Source: Tolypothrix campylonemoides VB511288 (GTDB taxonomy: Bacteria; Cyanobacteriota; Cyanobacteriia; Cyanobacteriales; Nostocaceae). Taken from it: 40,088 bases of DNA. The notes beneath the pieces are model-generated. The model had not been told where the DNA came from, made no database searches, and saw only the letters and a program-made list of their open reading frames with translations. The DNA lies in the NCBI GenBank assembly GCA_000828075.3, contig JXCB02000058.1, forward strand, positions 103,628 to 143,715. The letters are read 5' to 3'. Within the stretch, counting starts at the first letter, position 1; each line of letters begins with the position of its first letter. The translations under genes were made by a program, and so were the position numbers. Shown here piece after piece: positions 17,501-25,669 of the stretch.

Positions 17501-18648
17501 TCTTTTGCTTGCGTTTGAACCTGCTGAAGTTGTGATAATTCTGTTGCCAACCCCTCTTTTTGTGCAGCTAGCACTGCCAGTTCTTGAATTAGTTGTTCTT
17601 TCTGCTGCTGTTGCTCTGAAACTTGCTGTTGTAATTGACTCAGCTGAGTTTGTAAGGAACTGAGACTTATTTGTGCTTCCTGCTGCTGCGTTGTAATGGT
17701 TGTGACGGACTGATTTAGTAAAGCTAACTGCTGTTCTAAGTTATTAATTTGGATCTGTAGATTAGATGACTCAATTTCTAACTGATATTTCTGCTGCTCC
17801 AAATCAGCTAGGTCTTGAGCAATATCTGACCGATAATTTTCTTGTGCTGCAATCTGGTTTTGCAGCTGGCTCAGATCTCGTGTGTGTTGGTTAAAATTGT
17901 CCTCCGCCTGTTGCTTCTGGGCAGTGATAGTTTCAAGTGATTGATTTAAGCTAGTTTCCTGTTGTTTGAGATTGCGAATTTCAGCTTGCAGACGTTGTAA
18001 CTCTGCCTCTAGCAGATGTTTCTGTGCTGTCAAGTCAGCATGTTCTCGGTTTTGACGCTGTTGCTCTGCAGCTTGGACTTGTAACTGGGTTAGCGTTGCT
18101 TGAAGAGAATTACACCCGGTTTCCAGTTGTTGCTTTTGTGCAGCGATCGCTTCTAGAGACTGGTTTAGTATTAATTCTTGTTGTTGTAGCTCTTGAGTCC
18201 ATGTTAGGAGGCGATTACATTCTGCCGTTAACTGTTGCTTTTGCGCCTCTAGTTCTACCAAATCCTGCTCTATGGCAGCCTTTTGGTGTTGCTGGGCTAC
18301 TAGGAGGGTTTGTAGTTGGTTAAGCTCTGTTTGCAGATTGCCAAGCGTCGCCTCTACACCTTGCTTGTTTTCCTTTCCGGTGGAAATAGTTTTCTGTAGA
18401 CTCGCTTCCTGCTGCGTCAGAATTTCAGTTTGTTTCTCAAGTTCTGCAACCTGTGCTTGTACAGACGACAAGGTATCACTAAGTTGCTGCTTACGCCCAT
18501 TTTCTGTAACCAAAACTCCTGCCGCTGTGGCGGGTAGTGTAATCAGCCCAGTTAAAGCAGCTCGTTTAATATCTCTGTCTAGCGTCAGGCTGATACCAAA
18601 GCCAACGCCAAAGCTAAGTACACCCAGAATCAACCATTTTTTAGCCAT
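14500..18648 (-). CDS. Membrane-anchored coiled-coil protein, first gene of the helicase operon
   Basis: A 1382-residue protein. Two hydrophobic helices at about 4-22 and 31-48 form an N-terminal membrane hairpin; residues about 55-390 are a long Q/E/L-rich coiled coil; about 395-435 is a Pro/Thr/Ser linker; the remaining 950 residues are globular with many beta strands and tryptophans and no motif I recognise. An AGGGG ribosome binding site sits just before the ATG at 18648. Gene order (membrane coiled coil, small protein, DUF1998 helicase) with overlapping stops and starts marks a functional unit. I infer a sensor or scaffold for the helicase. It is not obviously DruH of type III Druantia, though that cannot be excluded without alignment. 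Confidence 0.8.
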   Translation of the reverse strand: MAKKWLILGVLSFGVGFGISLTLDRDIKRAALTGLITLPATAAGVLVTENGRKQQLSDTLSSVQAQVAELEKQTEILTQQEASLQKTISTGKENKQGVEATLGNLQTELNQLQTLLVAQQHQKAAIEQDLVELEAQKQQLTAECNRLLTWTQELQQQELILNQSLEAIAAQKQQLETGCNSLQATLTQLQVQAAEQQRQNREHADLTAQKHLLEAELQRLQAEIRNLKQQETSLNQSLETITAQKQQAEDNFNQHTRDLSQLQNQIAAQENYRSDIAQDLADLEQQKYQLEIESSNLQIQINNLEQQLALLNQSVTTITTQQQEAQISLSSLQTQLSQLQQQVSEQQQQKEQLIQELAVLAAQKEGLATELSQLQQVQTQAKENRQPSATDTKSELPPSQAAPVRGTTASRQPYPRTRAGSTFANSQYTKNLWEEQILPYWFHRDRPVGHRFLGSIRIERDRSEQLLNIVGQNLKQLDRVTYDSLRDEFYELEQNWLKILTFSLSEYAYYYSSERFWQGFCDRLNINHNQRVEIALRRVVDEGINLLGLVRAKGGYKYVSTLWLQSGVPEQNLAHFAQLVQEIADEYGWWELAHTPAEDLSQVLLSLCQEKHPQWGTLINFLKSSYSEDTETEPISGQLLQGIALVAQELECQKASPQALEDENEREEILGNYYLPKNFFLRNWSALIKVLTPKPGSGRSQGIVNRRSKPLSMSLDITDSWNTQLLLPKQALWKPEWRNLRGSYCQIPQANWEETIPKTGDLIIPELVIEVNQASEKWNCQLLDHNRQNLVEWHYQGISSNLPCLVFDASTGEHLPLSLPNPSIIGFEEVICFTPNGIQLELKSGIEVLDSCIPSSIRGWRGQLIRLINPESSIVLTLPGTNLPQIITWKLVTDDEPILTGLRLKGKKLLYLEAPTFWYPPINQILNINVLIENMTERNIIARTIETLSPNNRWVAINLTQWITKPGCYEARFWFEQKRWSYRFEVQSKYQVLGITELNKLRIRSDSGFSEVDLPIKHDTPEKFWSEVIKFEGLWPLEEIILFLSNSNEKIPYQSQADTSGVLVIYLSVLYDLVPDSDWYALDYQRLGLEPQRLVQMQTLAQNVSWTWTSQAIHLSGLLPGKLYSLSCWNLLLPDKNPVEIKIPLIQQGATATVVPLNLPAGIYHIQLVSSQRLTENLGWWCGSGRYNLPEAIYGDEARENYCYTILDDSESKESFLAAVNQLNLGFDRQQIQTRIFSLENNSYYFPEWLKRDSLLSKLKGVLELFSLPEPPLISSRIMPPLQPIEPSLPPPVSGNWYLVSIRSKKRDLFLKYLKIAIAQNNLQELIVEVKIPQESVYEDIVLLNLSNFKTAYTHLQKIEYFQTIERKPLPSEQVSRMLGSK

Positions 18649-19125
18649 TTACCCCTAAAAAGTTCACCTGCAATCATGAATAGGCTGTAACGAATCTGGA
18701 GATTAGTCTGTTTTAATTATTACTATATATTTAAGAAAAATCTACAGCTATGAGAGTTCCTCTACTATAGAGGTGAGGAACTACTATTAAGTTCCGCTTT
18801 TGATAGCTGCCTTTACAGACGATTCCAAATCACTAAAGACTCAACTTTTTAGCCGAGTCCTGGCAGGCTTTGCTCGTGACTTTGGTTTAGGTGAAGACAG
18901 GGATATTCTGTTGGTCATGAATCAAGCTTAATGGCATATTTAACTTGTAAAAAGTCACCTTAACAGGGCTAGAGTCTAATTTTAATTAATTAGCCAGACA
19001 TGAAGATGATGCGGGAGCCGTCCCAGAATTTTAAGACTTGCTATGCGGTTGTGCAGCAGGTCAAGGCGGAGTGCTTTGGACAGTTACAGAAAAAAAGCGC
19101 TCATTCAAGTCGGTAGTGAGGATTT
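18649..19125. other. Intergenic stretch upstream of the helicase operon
   Basis: This 477-bp region should carry the promoter of the minus-strand operon; an AT-rich block around 18710-18740 is the likely site, without a clear -35/-10 pair. On the plus strand 18791-18931 is an open frame of 46 codons with coding-like character (LFSRVLAGFARDFGLGED) but no good start, which may be a relic of a lost gene. Nothing else was recognised. Confidence 0.4.
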
Positions 19126-20163
19126 TTAGTTCCAGGCAGTCGCAGCGATGATTTGAGCATTGGTATCATCCAGGTAAAACTCATAAACTGGCACGCTACT
19201 TCGCTCACAGCGCAATGGTTCAATGACTTTGGTGAAGGGGTTCCAAACAGCAGTGACGATGCGTTTGGTCTTCTTGCGAACCAATTCGCACTGAATATGA
19301 ACTGTGGGCAGGTGAATCACCATCACACTATACAAAGAAGCTTCCACATTTAGAGAATACCGTTCTTCCAAGTCTGCCAATTTGCGTTCTAGCTCCTTGT
19401 TAGTAGCTTCCATTCGAGCCAGTTCTCTTTCTTTATCTTCCCCTGACAACTGACGGGATTGAATCCGGTTATGAATTTCCACAGCGATAGTGTCGTAGTA
19501 TGTTTTCAGTCGGTCTTCATCTCTGGCTTTTGCCCTGGCTAACTTCGCCTGCCAGTTCTTTAGGTCAGATTGCACCAATTGAGCAGAGGTGCGCTCAATT
19601 AAACTGGAAATCTCCTCTACTGACTTTTCTGAAATTGCTTCTGGATGCTCTACCACGAGACGGTCAGATTCCCAAAACAGTGCATCCCCAATATCGACTG
19701 GAGTAACTTGAGTCAGTTCGTTGATGATAAAGGAAACCATGCCGACTCTTTTTTCATCAGCTTCAGCAGTATACGCTACATGACACCACAGATAACGGGT
19801 TGTCTCCGGTTTTGCCTCCAAGAAACGAATTAAGCCGTTCTGGGGCTTTAGCGTTTGCAGGAGTTGTTTCTCGAATCCGGTGGTTTTCAGGTAGCCATCG
19901 TAGTTGATAGCGATCGGACTCACTGAACCTCGATTTCCCATAATATGCGAGAATCGACTTAACAATTCCGAGTGATAGGTGACAAAAACACTGTCAGGTA
20001 CATCGGCTTTTGTGGAGAGTGTCACCTCTTCGGGCAGTTGCAACTGTTTAGCAATGTTGGCAGTCAGCAGCACCATCATTTGGTGATCACCATCAGGTTC
20101 GGCGACTCCATCATATAGGGATACCAGTTTTGACAGGGTGGAAAGAATTGGATCGGACATCAT
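19126..20163 (-). CDS. SNF2-helicase partner protein, HepA C-terminal-like, degenerate zinc site
   Basis: A protein of about 345 residues. The middle and C-terminal parts (LARAKARDEDRLKTYYD, coiled coil, then VWNPFTKVIEPLRC) resemble the C-terminal half or partner gene of HepA/RapA-type SNF2 helicases. In that family the end usually has CxxC zinc pairs; here only one cysteine remains (RCERSS), so the metal site looks lost. I start at ATG-ATG (20163/20160) because the upstream extension to 20187 is encoded by a 7-bp simple repeat. The matching helicase lies at 21271-22980 on the same strand with a nuclease-like gene between them on the other strand. Confidence 0.6.
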   Translation of the reverse strand: MMSDPILSTLSKLVSLYDGVAEPDGDHQMMVLLTANIAKQLQLPEEVTLSTKADVPDSVFVTYHSELLSRFSHIMGNRGSVSPIAINYDGYLKTTGFEKQLLQTLKPQNGLIRFLEAKPETTRYLWCHVAYTAEADEKRVGMVSFIINELTQVTPVDIGDALFWESDRLVVEHPEAISEKSVEEISSLIERTSAQLVQSDLKNWQAKLARAKARDEDRLKTYYDTIAVEIHNRIQSRQLSGEDKERELARMEATNKELERKLADLEERYSLNVEASLYSVMVIHLPTVHIQCELVRKKTKRIVTAVWNPFTKVIEPLRCERSSVPVYEFYLDDTNAQIIAATAWN

Positions 20164-20174
20164 CTGGGGCAATG

Positions 20175-20195
20175 GGGCATAGAGCATAGGGCATA
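20175..20195. repeat. Short tandem heptamer repeat
   Basis: Three 7-bp units (GGGCATA, GAGCATA, GGGCATA) lie at the 5' edge of the SNF2-partner gene. Such short tandemly repeated heptamers are typical of heterocystous cyanobacteria. Confidence 0.7.
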
Positions 20196-20320
20196 GTCCC
20201 TATCCTCTACACTTTATAGAATATGAATGCTACGTTAGTAATGGAAGCGCTAAAAATATTTAAAATACACTACTTGTGTTCAGTCGCAGGGCGGAGTTTT
20301 TAAACGAAAGGTGAATTGCA

Positions 20321-20935
20321 ATGCCATTTAGCACTTACAAAAGTATTAGCGCAGTTATTAAAAAGTTTCAAATAAAGTATGTGCTTAATAACTTTGTTCT
20401 GGAAACAGAATTTCCAGTTCAAAACTCTTTCAAAGAAGAACTAGATTTACTATTTACAGATGGAGTTATTGATAATTCCGAAGATGCTATTTGTGAAAAT
20501 CTCATTTATCCAGTTTTGAAAGAAGTATGGAAGCCTTATCGGAGCAAACTAACGCTTTGGAGTCACCAGGCACTAACTTATGATGAAGACTTATCAGGAG
20601 TTCCTGATTATATAGTGACGCAGCGAAACCCCCTCGGTACTATTGTTTTTGATAAGCCCTATTTTTTGGCAGTTGAAGCCAAGCAGGACAAGTTTGAAGA
20701 AGGATGGGGTCAGTGTCTAGCTGAAATGATAGCAGTACAGCGAATTAATGATGATTTAGAAAAGACTATTTTTGGGATTGTTTCTAATGGGAAATTATGG
20801 CAGTTTGGCAAGCTGACTTTAGATATTTTTACTAGAAATAAAAATTTTTATACAATTCAGGATTTAGATAAGTTGTTTGCTGCGGTTAACTACATTTTTC
20901 AACAGTGTGAGTTACAGATAAACAGGGATAGTTGA
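20321..20935 (+). CDS. PD-(D/E)XK nuclease-like protein, HsdR-N type
   Basis: A 204-residue protein with the core of restriction-endonuclease-like enzymes: GVPDY at 93-97 (D96), AVEAK with E119 and K121, and Q131 in the next helix (GWGQCLAEM). This is the motif set D-ExK-Q of type I restriction HsdR N-terminal domains and related stand-alone nucleases. An AAAGGTG ribosome binding site precedes the ATG. It lies alone on the plus strand between two minus-strand genes of an SNF2 cassette, so it may be the nuclease of that cassette or an independent insertion. Catalytic residues look complete. Confidence 0.75.
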   Translation: MPFSTYKSISAVIKKFQIKYVLNNFVLETEFPVQNSFKEELDLLFTDGVIDNSEDAICENLIYPVLKEVWKPYRSKLTLWSHQALTYDEDLSGVPDYIVTQRNPLGTIVFDKPYFLAVEAKQDKFEEGWGQCLAEMIAVQRINDDLEKTIFGIVSNGKLWQFGKLTLDIFTRNKNFYTIQDLDKLFAAVNYIFQQCELQINRDS

Positions 20936-21270
20936 TAAACTGTTCCACATTTAACTTGCATTATTTGGGCGGGCTTTCCGGCCCACCCCACAAGAATTTA
21001 AAAAAATTTCAATATGCAAATAAAATGTGCTTTAGCTTACCATTCCCTATGGTATAGCTCCGAAAAGCAAGTTTTCCAAACTGATGACTTTATAGGCAAG
21101 CCTGCTGCGGAGGATTTGAACCCTAACGCGCTTATTAACGAAGGACAATGTAAATCTGCTGCTTACCGCTTGTAATTACCGACCCACTCTTGGCAAACAA
21201 AGGTATGGAAAAATTTCTATACTTTATACAAAAAATACGTTCCAAGTAAACGGGGGTTAGTATGGGTAGT
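20936..21270. other. Intergenic stretch with hairpin and tRNA-like fragment
   Basis: A GC-rich stem (GGGCGGGC 20967-20974 with GCCCACCC 20981-20988, one mismatch) follows the nuclease gene and may end its transcript, though it lacks a close T-tract. On the minus strand 21109-21123 reads like a tRNA T-arm (GGGTTCAAATCC), but the stem does not pair and no acceptor or anticodon arm can be built. No gene seen. Confidence 0.4.
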
Positions 21271-22980
21271 TTACGCTTCAAAATCCTCGCCAAAAATCTG
21301 CTCATCCAGTTCCTGGGTTTGCCGATACTGGTCTTTGGCTTTCAATAAGTTATCCGCCAAAGAGTCAAAAGCTGTATCTAGTTCTGGTTTTGCTTGATGC
21401 TTCAGCCAGATGTCCATAACGATTTCACTAAAGTCAAATTCATCATCCACATTACCCAGGATGGTTTCAATCTCTCCTACGACTAACTCGAACATATTAA
21501 TTTTGTCGTGAAGAATACGCAAGATATATTCTTCAATACTGTCTTTGAGACAAAAATTAAAGATGAAGACATCCTGGGTTTGTCCGATGCGGTGGATGCG
21601 ACCAATGCGCTGCTCAATTTTCATTGGGTTCCAGGGCAGGTCATAGTTGACAATACAGTTGGCAAACTGAATATTACGCCCTTCTCCGCCTGTTTCCGAT
21701 GCTAAGAGTACAGAAACGGTGTCTCGAAATGCGGCGATCGCTGCATCTTTCTCTTTGAGGGACATCCCGCCCTGAAATTCTGCAAACGGGATATCTGCTG
21801 CCCGCAGAGTATCAGCCAAATACGCACTGGTTGCTTTGTGAGTGGTGAAGACTAGGGTTTTATTTTGAGATTTTAAAAGCATCTCTACCAATGCTTTCGC
21901 TTTTTCCACCTGCTTAACCTGAGCTGCTCGTCTTGCCAGAGACTTGAGTTCCTCATCGGGTAGGCGTTTGGTCAGTTGTTTGAGAGAGTCAGCCAAAGCA
22001 CCAGGGGAAGAACCAGCCCGCATTAGCAGATTAGTGCGAGAGAGTCTGTCTAGCTTGTCCTCTGAAGAACGCAGATACTCACTCAAGTCCTGGTAAAGTT
22101 TTTGTTCCCCAGCAGCAGGGGTAACGCTAATCGTGGTAGCGAAGCGTTTGGGCAGTTTGACATCCACCAAGGCGCGGGTATTTCGCACCATGACTTCCCG
22201 CATCAGGGAGCGCAGTTTTTCTGGATTTTTAGGGACTCGTCCATTGCGGGAATCGACATATTCCTTTTTGAAAGCGGCTTCTGTTTGTAGCAGTCCCGGT
22301 TTGAGGAGAGTCAGGAGATTAAACAGTTCGACGAGCGAGTTCTGCACTGGGGTAGCAGTGAGCATGAGGATAAATCGCTTGTTGAGGGCGTTGACCAGTT
22401 TCCAGTTGAGGGTACTGCGATTTTTCAGGTGGTGCGCTTCATCCACGACTACCAGATCCCAAGTGCGGTTGGTGACGTGGGGGTAGTGTTTGGCAGATTT
22501 CGCTGTGTTGAGTGAGGCGATGATGCGGGGGTTATTTGTCCAGAATTCTTCAATGGGTTGTTGCGGGTCTCGATTGTCTGTGGTGATGGTGGTGATGTTA
22601 AATTTGTCACTTAATTCTAGCTGCCACTGGGAAACCAAGGATGCGGGAGTCAGCACCAGCAGGGATTTAACCATGCCTCTTGCCAAATACTCGGCTATTA
22701 TTAGTCCAGCTTCAATGGTTTTACCCAATCCAACTTCATCCGCCAGCAATGCACGTCCGCCTAGTTGTCTGAGTACTTTCCTAGCGGTTTCAATTTGATA
22801 CCAGTATTTGTCAATGGCGGTGAGGGTCGGCAGGCAAACGAGCTGGTCATAGTCCGCCATTATAGATAGATTAAACAGGTCTAGACGCGCCTCGTAGAAG
22901 TTGATGGGGTCATAGTCACCAGCTTTGAGCGCTTCTAAGGCAGTGGAGGAGTTGAATTTAAATGTATAATTTTTATCCAT
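21271..22980 (-). CDS. SNF2/HepA-family helicase
   Basis: A 569-residue SWI2/SNF2 ATPase. Motif I DEVGLGKT is at 81-88, DEAH at 180-183, LTATPVQNS is motif III, and motif VI QRIGRIHRIGQ is at 457-467, so both RecA lobes are complete. The short form without extra domains matches HepA/RapA-like helicases that occur with partner genes in bacterial defence islands. It would translocate on double-stranded DNA to remodel protein-DNA complexes. The partner-like gene at 19126-20163 lies downstream on the same strand, beyond a nuclease-like gene of opposite orientation. Confidence 0.9.
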   Translation of the reverse strand: MDKNYTFKFNSSTALEALKAGDYDPINFYEARLDLFNLSIMADYDQLVCLPTLTAIDKYWYQIETARKVLRQLGGRALLADEVGLGKTIEAGLIIAEYLARGMVKSLLVLTPASLVSQWQLELSDKFNITTITTDNRDPQQPIEEFWTNNPRIIASLNTAKSAKHYPHVTNRTWDLVVVDEAHHLKNRSTLNWKLVNALNKRFILMLTATPVQNSLVELFNLLTLLKPGLLQTEAAFKKEYVDSRNGRVPKNPEKLRSLMREVMVRNTRALVDVKLPKRFATTISVTPAAGEQKLYQDLSEYLRSSEDKLDRLSRTNLLMRAGSSPGALADSLKQLTKRLPDEELKSLARRAAQVKQVEKAKALVEMLLKSQNKTLVFTTHKATSAYLADTLRAADIPFAEFQGGMSLKEKDAAIAAFRDTVSVLLASETGGEGRNIQFANCIVNYDLPWNPMKIEQRIGRIHRIGQTQDVFIFNFCLKDSIEEYILRILHDKINMFELVVGEIETILGNVDDEFDFSEIVMDIWLKHQAKPELDTAFDSLADNLLKAKDQYRQTQELDEQIFGEDFEA

Positions 22981-23230
22981 AATTAGACTGACTGCTTGGG
23001 ACAGGTCTTATACCATTTCACTTTAAGGTTAGAACATGGTGGGCAAGCAGTTGTTGAGCAGGGGAAGCCAGCCCCTTCGGGGAATTCAAAATTCAAAATT
23101 GAAGACCCCATGGATGAATCCAGGGGCTTGAATAAACTTGCTCCGCATTTTTTATTTTCCAGAACCGCGCGTTGGGGGCTTGTATCCTTTTCTTTTTTGG
23201 TCAAATGTATCAGGATTTTCGTGAAAGGTA
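22981..23230. repeat. Intergenic region with hairpin and ATTCAAA heptamers
   Basis: Between parB and the SNF2 gene. It holds a CCCC-TTC-GGGG hairpin near 23071-23082 and tandem ATTCAAA units at 23084-23097, simple repeats common between cyanobacterial genes. A weak minus-strand frame (22983-23204) is judged non-coding. Confidence 0.5.
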
Positions 23231-24364
23231 TTACTTTTGTTTCAAAACTTCTTCAATTTCTGCTAGCTTTTGACGTAGGACTTCCTGAAACTCCATTAGT
23301 TGAGTTCGTTCTGCTTTCTTCAACGACTCTAAGGAGAGTTTTTGGAGGCGACGAGCCTCTTGTGATACAGGTTTAGTTTTGGTCGTAGAGGTTGATGATG
23401 GCTGTAAGTGCGAAGCTATCACTTCAGCCACTAATTTTCGGGTAGCGCTGGCAGATAATGTCTCTGTCATAACTTTCTGCGTCGTCTTAACCCTAATTGA
23501 CTGCGCTGAGGATTCTGTGACTCCCAAATTTTTTGCCGAAAGTTTTTGTAGCGCCATTGCATGAACGCCTTTTAGTCCGCTTCTGATAGCAACTTTGAGG
23601 TCTTCTGCCAAGGACAGCATCGGAAAAACGTTGGCATCGATGGAGGCGGGATTGAGTTGTAAATCTAACAATAACCCCAACACTGCTTGCTCTTTTTCAC
23701 TTAAATCCAAAGCCGCTAGACCTTGCTGTTGTTCATCTGCTGTTACCGTCATCAGCTCTACAACAGAGTTCATCCGTTTTTGTGCGTTCAACCGTCGCAC
23801 CACTGTTGAGAGAACGCGGGGAATGTCCACTTGTGACAAGTCAGTATTGATAGCTAATTCCCGCACAATTGCCTCAGCTTTATCGAGGGGATTGAGGTCT
23901 TCCCGATGCAGCGAGGTCAGTAGCGCTTTTCGGTGCAAGCTAACAGGTTCTGGAATGATGACAGCTTGGAGGTTCTGCCAACCCAAGGCTTTCGCACTGC
24001 GCCAGCGCCGCTCCCCATCGAATAGCACTAGGTTCTCACGTTGAATCAGGATAATTGGCTGTAGCTGCCCATCCGCTGCCAAGGAACGTGACATGGATTC
24101 GATACTTTCAGGCAAAAATGTCTGTCTGGGTTGCTCTGGGTTCGGTTCAACTTGGTCAACTGGTATCGAAAGGATACCTGTTTGTGATTGGAGTTGCGAT
24201 CGCAGCGCTTGCAATTGGGCTTCCAATTCGGTAGAACCGGAGGAACGAAGTTCTTCAATTTCTGCTTTTAATCGCTGGATCTCTTCCTCAGCTTCAGATA
24301 ACTGCTGAGACTGCTTAGCAGCTGAAAAATAATTGGTGAGGTCAGGAGCTTTACGCGCAGTCAT
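23231..24364 (-). CDS. parB: ParB partition protein
   Basis: A 377-residue ParB/Spo0J-type DNA-binding and CTP-binding protein that loads at parS. After an N-terminal coiled coil (about 20-60) comes the ParB domain, with NPEQPR, ADGQLQPI and the signature GERRWRSA, followed by a helix-turn-helix region (LNPLDKAEAI...LSQVDIPRVLS). A Ser/Thr/Lys-rich segment and a terminal coiled coil close the protein, fitting a dimerisation end. It begins 2 bp after the parA stop, so the pair is one operon and ParB would stimulate the ParA ATPase. Confidence 0.93.
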   Translation of the reverse strand: MTARKAPDLTNYFSAAKQSQQLSEAEEEIQRLKAEIEELRSSGSTELEAQLQALRSQLQSQTGILSIPVDQVEPNPEQPRQTFLPESIESMSRSLAADGQLQPIILIQRENLVLFDGERRWRSAKALGWQNLQAVIIPEPVSLHRKALLTSLHREDLNPLDKAEAIVRELAINTDLSQVDIPRVLSTVVRRLNAQKRMNSVVELMTVTADEQQQGLAALDLSEKEQAVLGLLLDLQLNPASIDANVFPMLSLAEDLKVAIRSGLKGVHAMALQKLSAKNLGVTESSAQSIRVKTTQKVMTETLSASATRKLVAEVIASHLQPSSTSTTKTKPVSQEARRLQKLSLESLKKAERTQLMEFQEVLRQKLAEIEEVLKQK

Positions 24365-24366
24365 AA

Positions 24367-25191
24367 TTATTTTGATTTTGATTTTGTCTTCTTGGTGTGA
24401 TTCTGATGTCCAATCAACCCTGCCAGATGTGATGCAATGTCTTTAAAATCACCCTTAGCGGGATGGCTGGGGCGGTAAAGATGTAAGGGCAACCCTTGAC
24501 CACTGGCGTTGACAAATTCAGCACTATCGCGAATGGCATCAAACGCACGGATATTCATTTGCTCCAACTGAGATGGCAACGCAGAGAGCAGTTGTCGATG
24601 CGCCGCTCGTCGGGAATCATATTGGTTTGGTACAAATCCGATAATTTCTGGAGTCGGTTTTAAGCGTAAGTGCTTGCAATGGTAGTAATACCATTCCAGT
24701 AAATGAGCCGCCCCTTGAATTGACTTCGGTTCCAGTTGCACGGGAATAACAATGTGAGTGCTAGCCGCTAATGCCATCAAAGGCAATGGACCAAGGGTAG
24801 CTGGGCAGTCAAAGATAATCAGGTCATGCTCCAAGGGATAGTCTGTTAAGCGGTCTCCCAAAAGGTAAGCTCCTCGTTTGTGCAGTACTAGTTCATCCGC
24901 TGTTTGTGTCAATACCATTCCGCCTTGACAAATGACCGCTTTATCCGTGTGTTCGCTCCAGCAGGGAGTTAGGGGCCAGGAACCGTCAAAGTTATCTCGC
25001 AGCACAGCGGCTAGTGTATGTTCTGGCTCTGGTGGACTCAATCCACAAAAGAGTGTTAGCGACCCTTGGGGGTCGAGATCCATGAGGACCACATTAAGTC
25101 CGCGTTTTGCCAGTTCGTAGGCTAAATGAACTGAAAGTGTAGTTTTCCCACTGCCACCGGCATTGCTGATTACAGCTAGTCGAATTTGCAT
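24367..25191 (-). CDS. parA: ParA partition ATPase
   Basis: A 274-residue Walker-type partition ATPase. The deviant Walker A GGSGKTT sits at about residues 12-18, LMDLDPQGS is the A'/switch region, and LIIFDCPATLGPL the Walker B. It lacks an N-terminal helix-turn-helix, so it is of the short type; in such operons ParB often represses the promoter. A 22-bp perfect palindrome lies 47 bp upstream of the start and is the likely operator or centromere. It segregates the replicon together with ParB on the nucleoid. Confidence 0.95.
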   Translation of the reverse strand: MQIRLAVISNAGGSGKTTLSVHLAYELAKRGLNVVLMDLDPQGSLTLFCGLSPPEPEHTLAAVLRDNFDGSWPLTPCWSEHTDKAVICQGGMVLTQTADELVLHKRGAYLLGDRLTDYPLEHDLIIFDCPATLGPLPLMALAASTHIVIPVQLEPKSIQGAAHLLEWYYYHCKHLRLKPTPEIIGFVPNQYDSRRAAHRQLLSALPSQLEQMNIRAFDAIRDSAEFVNASGQGLPLHLYRPSHPAKGDFKDIASHLAGLIGHQNHTKKTKSKSK

Positions 25192-25216
25192 GGTTTTTCT
25201 TTGAGTGCTATTTCAG

Positions 25217-25259
25217 CATCATATATCGAGAGGGGAACATCATATATCGATATATGATG
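25217..25259. promoter_or_regulatory. Palindromic operator or parS candidate upstream of parA
   Basis: 25238-25259 is a perfect 22-bp palindrome with half site CATCATATATC. The first 13 bases (CATCATATATCGA) are repeated in the same direction at 25217-25229, exactly 21 bp, two helical turns, before it. The position just upstream of parA suggests binding by ParB or another repressor on one DNA face. Confidence 0.7.
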
Positions 25260-25669
25260 AATTGAAATATAAAGTAAGAGTGTAAAGGGGATTGGGGATT
25301 GGGGATTAGGGATTGGGGATTGGTTTCTTCCCCACTACCCTTCCCCAGTACCGGAGCGCCCATTCATGAGGGCAGTGCGGTGGTGAGCCAGCGCTATGCA
25401 GGAGGGTTAGCCCGAACTCACAGCGACTGCCGTTCACCGTTCGGCGTATCCCTTACGGGACGCTCTGCGCTCAGCCGTGGCGTCAGCCATAGGTGTGCCG
25501 TAAGTCCTGCGGACAGGCTGCGCCAACGCGTAGCGTCTCCGTCAGGAGAAGGCATAAGGGTTCCCCGGCATAAAGCAACTGCCCGTCCCACCACTAACCG
25601 AGCGCGGTATGGTAAGGCATTCTGGGCGCGACCAGGTAAAGTCCGTAATCTGCGAGTGCAGCCAAAAGA
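25260..25669. repeat. Repeat-rich intergenic region (heptamers and palindromic interspersed repeats)
   Basis: 25287-25321 is five GGGGATT heptamers (fourth AGGGATT), a G-run set able to form a G-quadruplex. From about 25380 to 25560 come GC-rich palindromic pieces (CCCTTACGGG, CCTGCGGACAGG, CTCCGTCAGGAG) of the kind scattered widely in Nostoc-like genomes. A plus-strand frame (25299-25673) runs through these repeats and is not a believable gene. A related repeat appears at about 35297-35350. Confidence 0.6.

Noticed and set aside
21100-21200. tRNA-like sequence (GGGTTCAAATCC on the minus strand; Tyr-like GTAAATCTGC on the plus strand)
   Set aside because: The T-stem does not pair beyond three bases, no acceptor or anticodon stem can be formed, and the two hints are on opposite strands.
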